DNA of 64,000 nt from positions 61,155,027 to 61,219,026 of the forward strand of contig CM056378.1 in the NCBI GenBank assembly GCA_029718625.1, written 5' to 3'. This document shows positions 34,340-44,389 of the stretch, piece by piece. The notes under the pieces were generated by a model. It made no database searches, had not been told where the DNA came from, and saw only the letters and a program-made list of their open reading frames with translations. The stretch is from Synaphobranchus kaupii (lineage: Eukaryota; Chordata; Actinopteri; Anguilliformes; Synaphobranchidae). Position numbers and translations under genes: made by a program. Numbering within the stretch: position 1 is the stretch's first letter; each line of letters opens with the position of its first letter.

Positions 34340-36170
34340 GTGTGTATAGCCTATATATGCACCTATTTATTTTATTTTATTATTTTCTCTTCCTGTATAA
34401 TTGTCCAGCTACCTGAAATAAAATGCTAAAAAAATCACACACCCAAAAAATAATTACGATGCTTTGTGTTATTTTATCTATCCATACAGTAGCCTACAAC
34501 AAGTAGGCCTAACTCATATGCCTTCCCCAGTGTCATGTAATACATTAACTTAATACAAATGCAACATTGAGAATGTTCACATTTATAGTCCAGTTATTAG
34601 GCCAAACAAATAAACTATCCAAAGAGGAGTTTGCTAATAACAATGTAATTAAATCAGAATTAATATATAATCGATCACCAACCTATAATCTCTTGTTATT
34701 GTTAAATAATAGCCTACTCATTTTAAATCGAGATGGGATATGAACATCGTTTATTAAAACTACATTAAACATGTAGGCAATTATCACTTCAGTGGGCATT
34801 GATAAGCATTGCATCTGTTACTGCCAAATAAATAAGAATAGGTTATATAGGCTTATCGTGTATTTACAATCAAGTGTAAAACTTGGCGGAAAAAAAACGT
34901 AGTCTAAACAACTGCACGTGACAAATGGTGGTGTATATTTAACACCCTAGGGTGTTTATAAACACCCCATGGTGTTAAATGTACACCAGCAGTTTTGCTG
35001 TGCACGAGACTTGATGCGGCCATAAACTGTAAAGAAAGCAAAGAGAGACGATGGACGATTGTAGATTGATCTATTAAGTAGAGAAATACATGGAGCTGTA
35101 TAACGCACGGGATTATTTCTACAGGGACAATATAAGAAAAGAAAGAGCTTGGAATGCAATTGCCTTGGCTGTTGGGAAGTATTGTTTTTTATTGTGATAA
35201 TGTTTAGCTACTTCACTAAAAACCCGTACACAAATAATTAATTTCCGAAATTGGTATGCAATACTTTACTGAAAACGAGGACGTTTCTATGCATGACTAT
35301 GCATAAACGGATCCCGGTGTTGTTACGATAGTTGAAAGTTGAAAGAGTTCTCAGGGCTAGTTTTGCATAGTCCTACCTATCCTATTTAAAAAGCAATCAT
35401 CATTATGCAGTTAAAATAGGTGTTCGTGTGCAGGTATTGTTTTCAAAATCTAGTTTTGCACCTACAGCCATCATCATCAGATGTGGCTATACATGTGTTA
35501 ATTGCTGCTATATTGTTATCAAAATCTAGTTTTGCCCCTACAGCCATCATCATTAGGTGTGGCTATACATGTGTTACTTGCTGCTATGTTATCAAAATCT
35601 AGTTTTAAACCCATGATTTAATTTCTCAAAAAATTAGACCCCCTGTTACACCCGGACTATCACCAGTAGTTTAGAGAAAATGCTTCTGAACTTTCGCAGA
35701 CTTTTTGGTATAAGCTACATCTGTGTAAGGTAGCTACATTAATAACTTATGTTCGTTTCATGTCTATGATTTAAAACCTTCCATGGCGGGTTTGACAAGT
35801 GTGCTATAGCTTCTTGTTTTTTGGGACCTGAAAAATTATGCCCATTTTGTTCCGAAAAATGTACTGTATAAATCCGTATATGAGAAGCGCGGACGCGAGT
35901 GGCGCGCGCTTCCGGTATGTTCTCTTCTGGCGCGCGTGATTCCACGAGACGCTGTCAGTGTGTTCCGGGTGTAAGGCTAGGGCAATTAGAACTCAATGCT
36001 GCCAAACGTGATAATTTCTTCTGTTCACGTTGTCATTAATCCACTATAATTATATACAAACGAAAATATTGAATATTACGATATTTCTTAAAGGCATATG
36101 GACGATATGAAAATGGGATATTGTGAGAACCCTAGTGCACACTGTTTAGTCGAAAATGAAATTGCACTTT
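34340..36170. other. no gene; palindrome and short tandem repeat
   Basis: AT-rich. 34924-34987 is a near-perfect palindrome centred on GTTTATAAAC, with arms containing ATTTAACACC/GGTGTTAAAT. 35444-35605 holds just over two copies of an ~80-bp unit (AATCTAGTTTTG, CCTACAGCCATCATCAT, GTGGCTATACATGTGTTA). No convincing coding exon. Confidence 0.5.
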
Positions 36171-36177
36171 GGTACCT

Positions 36178-36386
36178 GGCGGGGGTTCGAACCACTGACC
36201 TCACGCATGGAAAAGCAAGATTTTGACCGCTAGGTCAAAGCAGTTTACAGAAATGAGCAGACCAAATAACACTTTTGCCTTGCGGTACCAGACATTGTGT
36301 ACCAAAAATAAATGTTAGGATCAGGTGAGAATCAAACTGCCAACCTGCTACATGGTAGCGCAACACTCTAACCACTAAGCTACATA
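36178..36386 (-). repeat. two tRNA-like units, probable SINE
   Basis: On the minus strand TAGCTTAGTGGTTAGAG (A-box-like) is followed by GGCAGTTTGATTCTCACC (B-box-like) at 36386-36324. About 130 bp on, GACCTAGCGGTCAAA is followed by GTGGTTCGAACCCC (36240-36190). Two RNA polymerase III type promoters in tandem suggest a dimeric tRNA-derived SINE or two adjacent tRNA relics. I did not find clean target duplications. Confidence 0.45.
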
Positions 36387-36963
36387 CACTTTCACAGTTT
36401 TTGTAGTAGGTAGACAGCCTCTGATGCATGTAAATGCAACGAGGCAATTTTAAACAGCTTCTGATAGGCGGATTAAAGGTGGTCGTCCAATGAAGAGAAT
36501 TATTCTTTGAGGGTATGTAGGCAGGAAAAATAAGTTTGGGGCTTTATTGTGTGAAATTGTATCTGAATGCTGTGTGGTTACATGAGGTCAGAACGTACAG
36601 AGGTTAAAGGAGCACAGTCACGCTTGTTTCAGTTGAGAATATTTGGATTAAATGCTTAAATTCTGTGTGTAGGCCTTTTTAAAATCAACGTCAGTGCAGC
36701 CGTTTCCTATTTATGGGAAATACGGCAGCAAAACTTCAAAGGGCAAACACGTCCAGTGACGTCACTGGACGTGTTTGGCTTGAATCTCCAGCCAGTGTTT
36801 ACCAGAAGGTAGCGGGCGCTCAAACTCCATCCTTGAACGCAGAGACTGGTTTATGGGCGGGCACCCATCCAGGCGATCACATGACACTCCCACGAAAATA
36901 CGGTAACGTTAGCGTACAAATATCACGTGGCCTATCTTGGCCGACGACGATAGCCTGAGAGAT

Positions 36964-37376
36964 ATGGCGGAGTTCGCCGAGTTAGAGGACGATCTTTTCG
37001 ATTTTGACGAAGAAATACAACCTTACAGTTTTGAACCAGAATTTACAGAGGAAGAATTGCGTGAGCGAGAGAGACAGAGAGCGGAGGACGAGTCAGCCCA
37101 AGCTAACAGAGAGCAGAGAAGTGGGAACATAAATTGGTGCCAGTGTGGGAACTGTGAACCCGTGCCTACCGAGACGGAGAGCCTTTGCTGCCGCGAATGG
37201 GATCGAGGGCAACGGCTGTTGGCAGAAACCGAACACGGAGTTTGCATCACTGCCAATAATAACTTCGAACCCTTGCTACATCCTGCAGTACTTACCAACT
37301 TCTTATGCAGCAATAGGAGGATTAATTGGAAGAAGTATCCACAACCAAGGGGTCCAGGAATGCAACTAAGCGACGA
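36964..37376 (+). CDS. P2X7 ballast-domain-like protein, exon 1
   Basis: From ATG 36964 (MAEFAELEDDLFDFDEE) the acidic N-terminus leads to YSFEPEFTEEELRER (21-35), a charged helix, then WCQCGNCEPVPTETESLCC (58-76), and later HPAVLTNFLC. W-C-x-C-G-x-C...CC is the zinc-binding core of the P2X7 C-terminal ballast, also known as stand-alone fish proteins. The exon ends at GA|GTGAGT (donor 37377). Without splicing the frame would stop two bases later. Joined to exon 2, the protein is 194 residues with no defect. It lies wholly inside the TTAA element and probably uses a promoter there. Function as a separate protein is unknown. Confidence 0.75.
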
Positions 37377-37647
37377 GTGAGTAAATATCTAGCTAACAAG
37401 CTGTATCAAAATCTTGTAATTTAGCTAACGTTTGCTAAACTTATGTTAAAGTCGATATGTTGTGCTTGCCAGCATGACACCAAGATTCAGACATTCCATG
37501 TAACGTCAGTTAGGCTACTGTCGGAATCAGTCGCTTGTTGGCTATACCTAGATGGCTATCTAGCAGCTCATTTAGCATCCTTTGTGCAACAACAGATATT
37601 ACATTACTATAACCAGTTTTTTCTGTCACCCCTTTATTTAACGTTAG

Positions 37648-37819
37648 GCAATTCAGACTGACCGCTTATCGTTGGCTATTGGAATGGGTACTTCATGGCG
37701 AACGACTGGGGAGAGGTGTAAGAGTTGTGCTACCATCGTGTGTAGTCTCTGCAGTACGTCAAAGATACCCTGCTCCCGATGGTCAATATGTTGGATTTCT
37801 GGACAAGCAAATTCTTTGA
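37648..37819 (+). CDS. P2X7 ballast-domain-like protein, exon 2
   Basis: After a pyrimidine-rich tract and TTAACGTTAG acceptor, the frame restores E138 and reads QFRLTAYRWLLEWVLHGERL, then VRVVLPSCVVSAVRQRYP and GQYVGFLDKQIL, ending at TGA 37817-37819. This matches the second half of the ballast domain (YR-W...G-LG...PSCVV--IR--FP---G-Y-GF). Phase fits exon 1 exactly across a 271-bp intron. The end of the exon overlaps the antisense THAP ORF. Confidence 0.75.
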
Positions 37820-38035
37820 TTTAGTTCCCAGTAATTCGGCACTATAGTCGCATTGAAATTCCTCTGGCTTGAAGTGTTTCGAACAAACACAAACTTTGTT
37901 GTAATCTTTTTTTGGCAAATTTAACAGATAGATCGGGTTGTTAATTGCTGCCAGCCACTGGATGCACCTCGTCTCATTTTTGGGCAAACAGTATCCTGAC
38001 TTAATATCGCACCCACGTACGGCGCATGATGGCAT
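37730..38035 (-). CDS. THAP-like zinc-finger ORF, antisense to ballast exon 2
   Basis: Starts at 38035 with MPSCAVRGCDIKSGYCLP. It has the C-x4-C pair, a W at residue 27, and VCSKHFKPEEF giving the C-x2-H-F of a C2CH THAP finger, followed by SNILTIGS at the place of the usual AVPTI. The 101-codon frame then stops. THAP fingers give DNA binding to P, Kolobok and related transposases. The rest of a transposase is missing, or a donor near 37775 leads to a lost exon. It converges on and overlaps the plus-strand exon. Confidence 0.6.
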   Translation of the reverse strand: MPSCAVRGCDIKSGYCLPKNETRCIQWLAAINNPIYLLNLPKKDYNKVCVCSKHFKPEEFQCDYSAELLGTKSKNLLVQKSNILTIGSRVSLTYCRDYTRW

Positions 38036-38624
38036 TTTGGGCAGACACGCAAGAATTTTCTGTGGTATCTTGAACAGTTAGCTTGTCACCGTGCTGGCAG
38101 CAGTGGCGTGTACGCCCCTATTACATATTCATGTACACCAAACCTAAGCGTGCGCAGGGAGATATGGGAAATGAGGTAAATAAGGCTGGAGCTGCTCTGG
38201 AGATGGAGCTGTTCTTGAGGGCCCATATCTCAAAAACTACAAATCCAATCTTTATGATTTTTTGGAAAATATTAAACATTAAATAGTAGATTAGAATGCA
38301 GAAAACATGCATATGCCTGACTGTGCTCCTTTAATGTTTTTAAGGGCTGAGAGTCTGTGATCACTTCTGTAGGAAACCCTGAAACATGCCAAACTCTCAG
38401 TGCTGTATGGGTATGGGGCATGCCCCGCCAAGCTGTAACTTGGTGGATGACATACCTGCCATCCCAATCTCTGCTTTAAATCTCTGGCGAAAACACAGAC
38501 CGTAGAGTTTTCCATTCAAGACCCAGTCACTATGGCACTGCAGTCAAACATTTTCAGAATGCATAAAAAAAAAGTATACAAAAATAAACTAGGCTATAGG
38601 CTAATAGTTTTCAAACATAGCGAC

Positions 38625-39069
38625 TGTTACGACCCGGCTCGAAGGGGCCGCAACACAAACAATTTCAAACACAAAATGTGAATATGCTCGCTCAAACCAA
38701 AGTTAAAATCGGCTTTTAAAAACTGGGAAACACATGGAAATACAACCAGCAAATGCACACTCCCAACAGCACGGAAACACCACGACAAACCACCATATAA
38801 TAAGCGCCGCATACAGCCTGAAACAAACACCACAATGCTACTCCAAAGTGCGGTTCAGCATGGCAGCAAAAACTGGCAGCATGCATGAAACCATACCAGA
38901 GGAAATGCAAACCAACGAACCTCGAGCTAGAGAACGCTGAAAATGTATGCTCTCTGGAAATCCACAACTGTCTGCGATTTACAATCAAGACTCAGGTGAG
39001 CTAAGGAGACTCGTTAGCATGCAAAAGATTTAAAAGGCTGCACTCACAAGGCAGCCTAGGGACGTAACA
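38625..39069. mobile_element. possible solo LTR
   Basis: Begins TGTTACGACCC and ends GGGACGTAACA, so it has inverted TGTTACG/CGTAACA ends as in gypsy-like LTRs. The flanks GCGAC and ATGAC match only in part. No internal coding is present. It could instead be a small inverted-repeat DNA element. Confidence 0.35.
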
Positions 39070-39257
39070 ATGACGTTTTAACATTTTAATAACAACTCAT
39101 TTGTTACCTGTCATAATGCAAATTACGTTTCTAGAGTAACGTTTAGCCTACATGTATAGGCTATGTATTTTTGTACAGTTTATTTATTCATTTATTTATT
39201 TATTTTTACTTTACCGTGTTGTTTGTTCAATTTCAATTTCAAAACTTTATAAATTAT

Positions 39258-39398
39258 TTAAGGTGGCATGGGGAACAGTGTCAAAAATTATGACAACATA
39301 TGCTCAACACCAAAAAACAGCATCAGCAAAAAAGAACTCTGGCCGTAAGTCAAAGCTCTCCGACAGGGACAGACGGACACTTGGTAGGATAATTTGAA
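39258..39398 (+). pseudogene. Tc1-like transposase DNA-binding fragment
   Basis: The frame WGTVSKIMTTYAQHQKTASA then KKNSGRKSKLSDRDRRTLGRI has the helix-turn-helix end, the GRKSKL hook and the ERDRRTL-like start of the second DNA-binding region found in Tc1 transposases. It is about 45 codons and then stops. No terminal repeats are recognised nearby. Confidence 0.65.
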
Positions 39399-39439
39399 GC
39401 TGAAGACTGTTTTCTGATGAACACTGCAATCTTCCTGTC

Positions 39440-39640
39440 TTGTCAACACATCAAATTTTAACACGTCAAAAATGAACATGAACACGTTCATTTTTGACGT
39501 GTTAAAATTTGACGTGTTGACTAACAAGTTTGACTAACTAACAATTTTATTGTCTTGTCAACCCGTCACATTTCAACACGTTAAAAATTTACGTGTCAAC
39601 ACGTTCATTTTTGACGTGTTAAAATTTTACGCATTGAGAC
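39440..39640. repeat. palindromic AACACGTCAAA-rich hairpins
   Basis: CAACACATCAAATTTTAACA, then CGTCAAAAATGAAC, is mirrored by GTTCATTTTTGACG and TGTTAAAATTTGACGTGTTG within 39440-39521. A second, looser version follows at 39559-39640. The AACACGT word recurs in both orientations. Confidence 0.8.
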
Positions 39641-39675
39641 GTATTTCTTAAGACGTTTTGGCAATGTTGGCCTTA

Positions 39676-40145
39676 CATGAAAGGTGTAAATGCTGTTATT
39701 TTTCTTCAGTGGTTCACAGGTGTAAATGTTATGTTTCTTCAGTAGTGTACAGGTGGAAATGCTGTTATGTCTCTTCAGTGGTATACAGGTATAAATGCTA
39801 TTATGTTTCTTCAGTGGTGTACAGGTGTGAATGTTATATTTCTTCAGTGGTTACAGGTGCAAATGCTGTTATATTTCTTCAGTGGTGTACAGGTATAAAT
39901 GCTGTTGTATTTCTTCAGTGGTGTACAGGTATAAATGCTGTTATATTTCTTCAGTGGTGTACAGGTATAAATGCTGTTGTATTTCTTCAGTGGTGTACAT
40001 GTGTAAATGCTGTTATATTTCTTCAGTGTTGTACATGTGTAAATGCTGTGATATTTCTTCAGTGTTGTGCATGTGTAAATGCTGTTATATTTTTTCAGTG
40101 GTGTACAGGTGTAAATCCTGTTATATTTTTTTTAGTGGTGTACAG
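39676..40145 (+). repeat. 36-bp minisatellite
   Basis: About thirteen units of TGCTGTTATATTTCTTCAG plus TGGTGTACAGGTGTAAA. The period of 36 bp keeps frames open; one reads GINAVIFLQWCT repeatedly. It abuts the coding exon at 40151, ending only a few bases before its ATG. Confidence 0.85.
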
Positions 40146-40150
40146 GTGGG

Positions 40151-40403
40151 ATGGCGTCTAAGCTCCTGGACAGACTGCGCCGTACCTTATTCAAGGAAGG
40201 GGCTGCCTCAGCAGAGTTGGGTGGGGCAGAGGAGTTCCCTGAGAGCTCCGAGCTGGAGGATGACACGGAGTGCGTCTCTGCGCGCCTCAGCGGCACTCTT
40301 AGCTTTGAGGGTGAGAGGATGCTGGACACCGGAGAGACCTCTGGCCCTGACAGCGACTCAGACGTCCTGGTAGAGTCCATGGAGAATGGGTCCTGCAGCA
40401 CAG
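40151..40403 (+). CDS. unidentified acidic coding exon
   Basis: From ATG 40151 (MASKLLDRLRRTLFKEGAAS) the frame encodes a basic amphipathic start, then an acidic Ser-rich stretch (SSELEDDTECVSARLSG, TGETSGPDSDSDV) and ends CSTG before GTAACT, a good donor. The composition and a codon bias toward G/C third bases look like a real host gene, unlike the flanks. The frame continues to 40678 if unspliced. The family was not recognised, and further exons are outside the reach of this reading. The ATG follows an acceptor-like T-rich tract (TTTTTTTTAG), so it may be an internal exon. Confidence 0.5.
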
Positions 40404-40500
40404 GTAACTTCCTGGTAGAGTCCATAGAGATTAGGTCCTGCAGTACAGGTCACTTCCTGGTAGAGTCCATAGAGATTGCGTGGACTCATTTTGACCATGG
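40366..40500 (+). repeat. 45-bp tandem repeat over the exon end and donor
   Basis: Units start CCTGGTAGAGTCCAT at 40366, 40411 and 40456, with a separate pair near 40807 and 40852. Each full unit contains TCCTGCAG-ACAGGT, so a splice-donor-like site is repeated every 45 bp (15 codons, frame kept). Confidence 0.75.
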
Positions 40501-41194
40501 CAGGCTATCCCACATAACGTGGCAGGGGAGGGAGGAGCTCGCTGCTGGAATCATAATTGGCAGCGTGCATCATAAGCAAATGAAAATATCCAAAAACCAG
40601 CATGGCTCATTTGGAACCACTCGTTGGCGTTTGATGTCATTCACAAGTGCTTCGGCGACATTCTCCTTGTGTTTTTAGCGGGCAAAGCAGTGATGCCCGT
40701 GAGAAGGTTGCTTTGTGAGAAAAACAAGTGCAGAACACGCCCATTTAGTCATGGTCGGGAGGCCTCCTCCTTGCAAAGCGAGTCCATCCATTGGGTCCAT
40801 AACTACCTGGTAGAGTGCATCGAGAATGGGTCCTGTAGTACAGGTAACTTCCTGGTAGTCCATAGACAATGGGTCCACAAGTAACTGACCTTCAGCAACT
40901 TAAAATTGGGCGCGCAGTATTTACATGGAATACTGCGATCAAGGATCTCAAACTAAAATACTGGAGGGCCACAGTGACTTGGTTTTTGATGCGTTCCAGC
41001 ACTGCACTACGCACCTTTTTTGCAAGGCTTAACTTTGTTACTCAATCACAAATACCCACAGACACTGTGGCCCTCCATGACTGGAGCTCCACATTCTTGC
41101 TTTTCATCCTGGAAAACCTCATTACCAGGATTATGCTTTTGAGCAAATTTTGGAACTGTGGGGATTTGACCCCTTTTACTTCCAAAGAATGGTA

Positions 41195-41838
41195 GCCTTC
41201 CATAGGGATGGTTACAGTGTCCATGCGCATCACCAGAGGGATGGATGCAGTGTCCATGCGCATCTCCATAGCTGTGGTTACAGTGTCCATGCACATCTCC
41301 ATAGGTGTGGTTACAGTGTCCATGTGCATCTCCATAGTGGTGGTTACAGTGTCCATGTGCATCTCCATAGGGATGGTTCCAGTGTCCATGCGCATCTCCA
41401 TAGGGATGGTTCCAGTGTCCATGCGCATCTCCATAGGGATGGTTCCAGTGTCCATGCGCATCTCCATAGGGATGGTTCCAGTGTCCATGCGCATCTCCAT
41501 AGGGATGGTTCCAGTGTCCATGCGCATCTCCATAGGGATGGTTACAGTGTCCATGCGCATCTCCATAGGGATGGTTACAGTGTCCATGCGCATCTTCATA
41601 GGGATGGTTACAGTCTCCATGCACATCTCCATAGGTGTGGTTACAGTGTCCATGCGCATCTCCATAGGGATGGTTACAGTCTCCATGCACATCTCCATAG
41701 GGATGGCTACAGTGTCCATGTGCATCTCCATAGTGGTGGTTCCAGTGTCCATGCGCATCTCCAGAGGGATGGTTGCAGTGTCCATGCGTATCTCCATAGG
41801 GATGGCTACAGTGTCCATGTGCATCTCCATAGCGATGT
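41195..41838. repeat. 33-bp minisatellite open in several frames
   Basis: About nineteen units of GGATGGTTCCAGTGTCCATG then CGCATCTCCATAG. The 33-bp period explains open frames of 218-276 codons on both strands (for example GDAHGHWNHPY or MRMDTGTIPME per unit). I read these as repeat-driven, not genes. Inner units 41356-41530 are nearly identical, outer ones more diverged. Confidence 0.9.
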
Positions 41839-41861
41839 GTTGGGTTGAGAAGGAAAAATAC

Positions 41862-44298
41862 TAAGGCTGAGACCACTTATCGATTTGTTGATAATTATCG
41901 ATAACGGTGTGAAATCGATAAGTGGCGTCACTTATCGATTTTTTTTGCATGTGTAAAAAAATAAATAAATACTTTTTTCTATTAAAAAAAAAACGTTAGT
42001 GCGCGTGCGTGTGTGCGCGCGCGTGTGTGTCACGTGCACTCACTGTAGTTTTTGCAATGCTGTAGTTGGCCCACGACAGTGAGTCGTGCTGAGCGCGCTG
42101 CCAGTAGCGATCAGGAAGATGCCGTCTGAAGTGTGGCAACATTTCGAGAAGTTGGAGGGCAATAAATGTGTCGTTTGCAACGTATGTAAAGCGAAACTAC
42201 CGTTTTCAGGTAACACTACCAATTTACGCGATCATTTGAAAAGATGGCATTCTTCGTTGTTCTCCGCCTCCTCCACAAGTAAGGTCCAGCAAGAAGTCCC
42301 ACGTTATTTTGCGAAAAAAGTCGACCCAAGTCGAGCTAAAGAAATCACAAACAAAATTGTGGATGTTGTGGTGGATGGGTTACCTATTAGCATAGTCGAG
42401 AAAGAGTCATTTAAAACATTAATCACAAACATCGCCCCAGGCTACCAGCTGCCGTGTAGAAAGACTGTCGAAAATACTGAGCGAAAGACATGTGGCTGGA
42501 AAACGGGAGCTTACGCAGAAATTGACAGAATGCGGTTCTCTGTCAATCACCACGGATGCGTGGACAAGTCTATGCCAAGAAGCATATCTGGCAGTTACGT
42601 GTCACCATGTCGGACCAGACTGGAAATTGAAAACCAACCTCTTGGCAACAAGACCGCTAACAGAACGGCACACCGCTGTTAATTTGGCGGAGGAAATAAA
42701 CGCTACAGTTGCGGAGTATGATTTAAGTTCCAAGCTGGTAGCATGCGTCCACGACAATGCAGCCAACGTATGTCGGGCCATGCCATTACTCAAAGGTGCT
42801 GGACATACAGGTCAGGGTGGCGTTTTTTCTGTGAACTGTGCGGGACATACACTCAATCTTTGCAGTCAGCATGGTTTGGAGGGTGTGCGAGCTGTTAATA
42901 CAGCAGTGGCTGCAGCGAGACGGCTGGTGGGACATTTAAAAAAAAGTGAACTGGCGACCACAGCTTTAAAGCAAAAGCAATGCGAAATGCTAAACACACA
43001 AACCCCACTGAAATTGATTCAGGATGTATCCACTAGATGGAACACGGTGTACTACATGATGGAGCGACTTATTGAGGTGCGATGGCCAGTGGTTGCAGTG
43101 TTGTCAAACCCAGATGTTACAAATAAATCACACGCTGCTACCTTGGAGATGACAACAGAGCAATGGAACTTAATGACTGAAGTGAGTCCACTATTGAAGC
43201 CATTTGAATTGGCTACTGTGCTTCTTAGCTCAGAGAAGGGTGCCACGTCAAGCTGTGTGCTCCCTGTTGTAATAGGGATCAGAGAGCGCCTGAAAAATAC
43301 GGGCGAAGAGGATGACGATGCACTGAGCAATGCAGCCCAGAATGTGCGAAAGGGTCTTCTCGACAATCTCATCAGTCGTTTCGGACTAGATCAGCTAGAC
43401 CCTCCCGATGAAACGCTGATGCCACTGCTCATCGCGTCATTCATCGACCCAAGGTTCAGAAGCCTCGACTTTCTCACAGCCGAGGGGAGAGCCAGTGTAG
43501 CATCAGCTGCGAAGAGAACCTGTCTGCAGCATCCAGCGGTCATCGAGGAGGCAGAGGAGCAACGCGACCAGCCAGCAGAGCCAGAAAAGAAAAAGTCCAA
43601 AACGGAGGAGGCGTTGGGTCTCCTGTGTCGTCGTCAGACACATCATGGATCGCAGCGCTCCCAAGACGAAAACATCCAGCGTGAAATAGCTGCTTTCTCC
43701 GCGGAGCCAGCTATCGATGTCGACGCTGATCCACTGATGTGGTGGAAAGGGAACGCAGAGCGCTTCCCGAAGCTCGCACACCTGGCACGAATGTTTTTAA
43801 GCATTCCAGCCACGTCTGTCCCTTCCGAAAGGGTATTCAGCAAGGCAGGGCAGGTTGTGAACAAATTCAGGTCCTGTCTTAAACCTAAGAATGTGGACGC
43901 AATTCTGTTTCTGAACAAAAACAAAGAGTAGTTGTGGATATAACAGTGACATTCAGTTTTTTATTTTTTTATTTACTTAAAAAGCGACTATTTAAGAAAG
44001 CTGTTGTCATGTCCGCTGAGTTTATGTTTGATTGTAGCCTATAGGCTAATAATAATCTCATTTTCTTTTCTATGATAGGCCTAACCATGAAGCAATTAAC
44101 AAAGCTGTTTACTGTTTAGTTTCACGTGTTTAGTCGTGGCTCTTTGCTCTCTGGTGAAAATGAGAACTACATTGTGAATACTGAAGTGCTGAAAATGCGT
44201 TCTGTTTTCAATTAAAATAATAATTAAAAAATCGATATTTATCGATAATTTTGTCCCGATTTATTGATTCTTCAAAATGGCATATCGTCTCAGCCTTA
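41862..44298 (+). mobile_element. hAT element with BED-type transposase
   Basis: Ends TAAGGCTGAGAC and inverse, with identical 8-bp flanks AAAAATAC (41854-41861, 44299-44306). ATCGATA-rich subterminal repeats lie at both ends. At 2,437 bp it holds one long single-exon transposase, so it is close to full length. Confidence 0.92.
42119..43931 (+). pseudogene. hAT transposase (ZBED-like) with one frameshift
   Basis: From ATG 42119: BED finger MPSEVWQHFEKLEGNKCVVC ... NLRDHLKRWH, then a linker. Near 42468-42478 the frame shifts; the next frame continues KILSERHVAGKRELTQKL (upstream of its first Met), SITTDAWTS, VHDNAANV, NCAGHTLNL and STRWNT. The C-terminal dimerisation region (WWKGNAERFPKLAHLARMFL ... 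SIPATSVPSERVFSKAG) is complete to LNKNKE at 43931. Length near 600 codons is normal. The TTDAW and HDNA acidic residues needed for catalysis remain; one small indel separates the two halves. Confidence 0.9.
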
Positions 44299-44389
44299 AA
44301 AAATACACACTTGTCTTATAATAAAGAGGCCATCCAGTCTGGAAAAAAAAGATATAATTATAGGCGTCTTTATTTCTGCAGAAACCCCT

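Larger units (their letters stand above)
36608..38330 (+). mobile_element. Kolobok-like TTAA transposon with ballast and THAP genes
   Basis: Ends AGGAGCACAGTCA and its exact inverse, flanked by TTAA (36604-36607, 38331-38334). Length is 1,723 bp. It contains a two-exon gene for a P2X7-ballast-like protein on the plus strand and a THAP-like ORF on the minus strand. THAP fingers and TTAA targets are both known for Kolobok. No catalytic DDE core is present, so mobility would need a partner. Confidence 0.75.

Noticed and set aside
39658..40373. 167- and 180-codon frames over the 36-bp repeat
   Set aside because: Repeat-driven frames; only the part from the ATG at 40151 in another frame has coding character.
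41046..41876. 276- and 262-codon open frames on the minus strand and 232- and 218-codon frames on the plus strand
   Set aside because: All are produced by the 33-bp minisatellite period; no start context, splice signal or non-repeat domain supports a gene.
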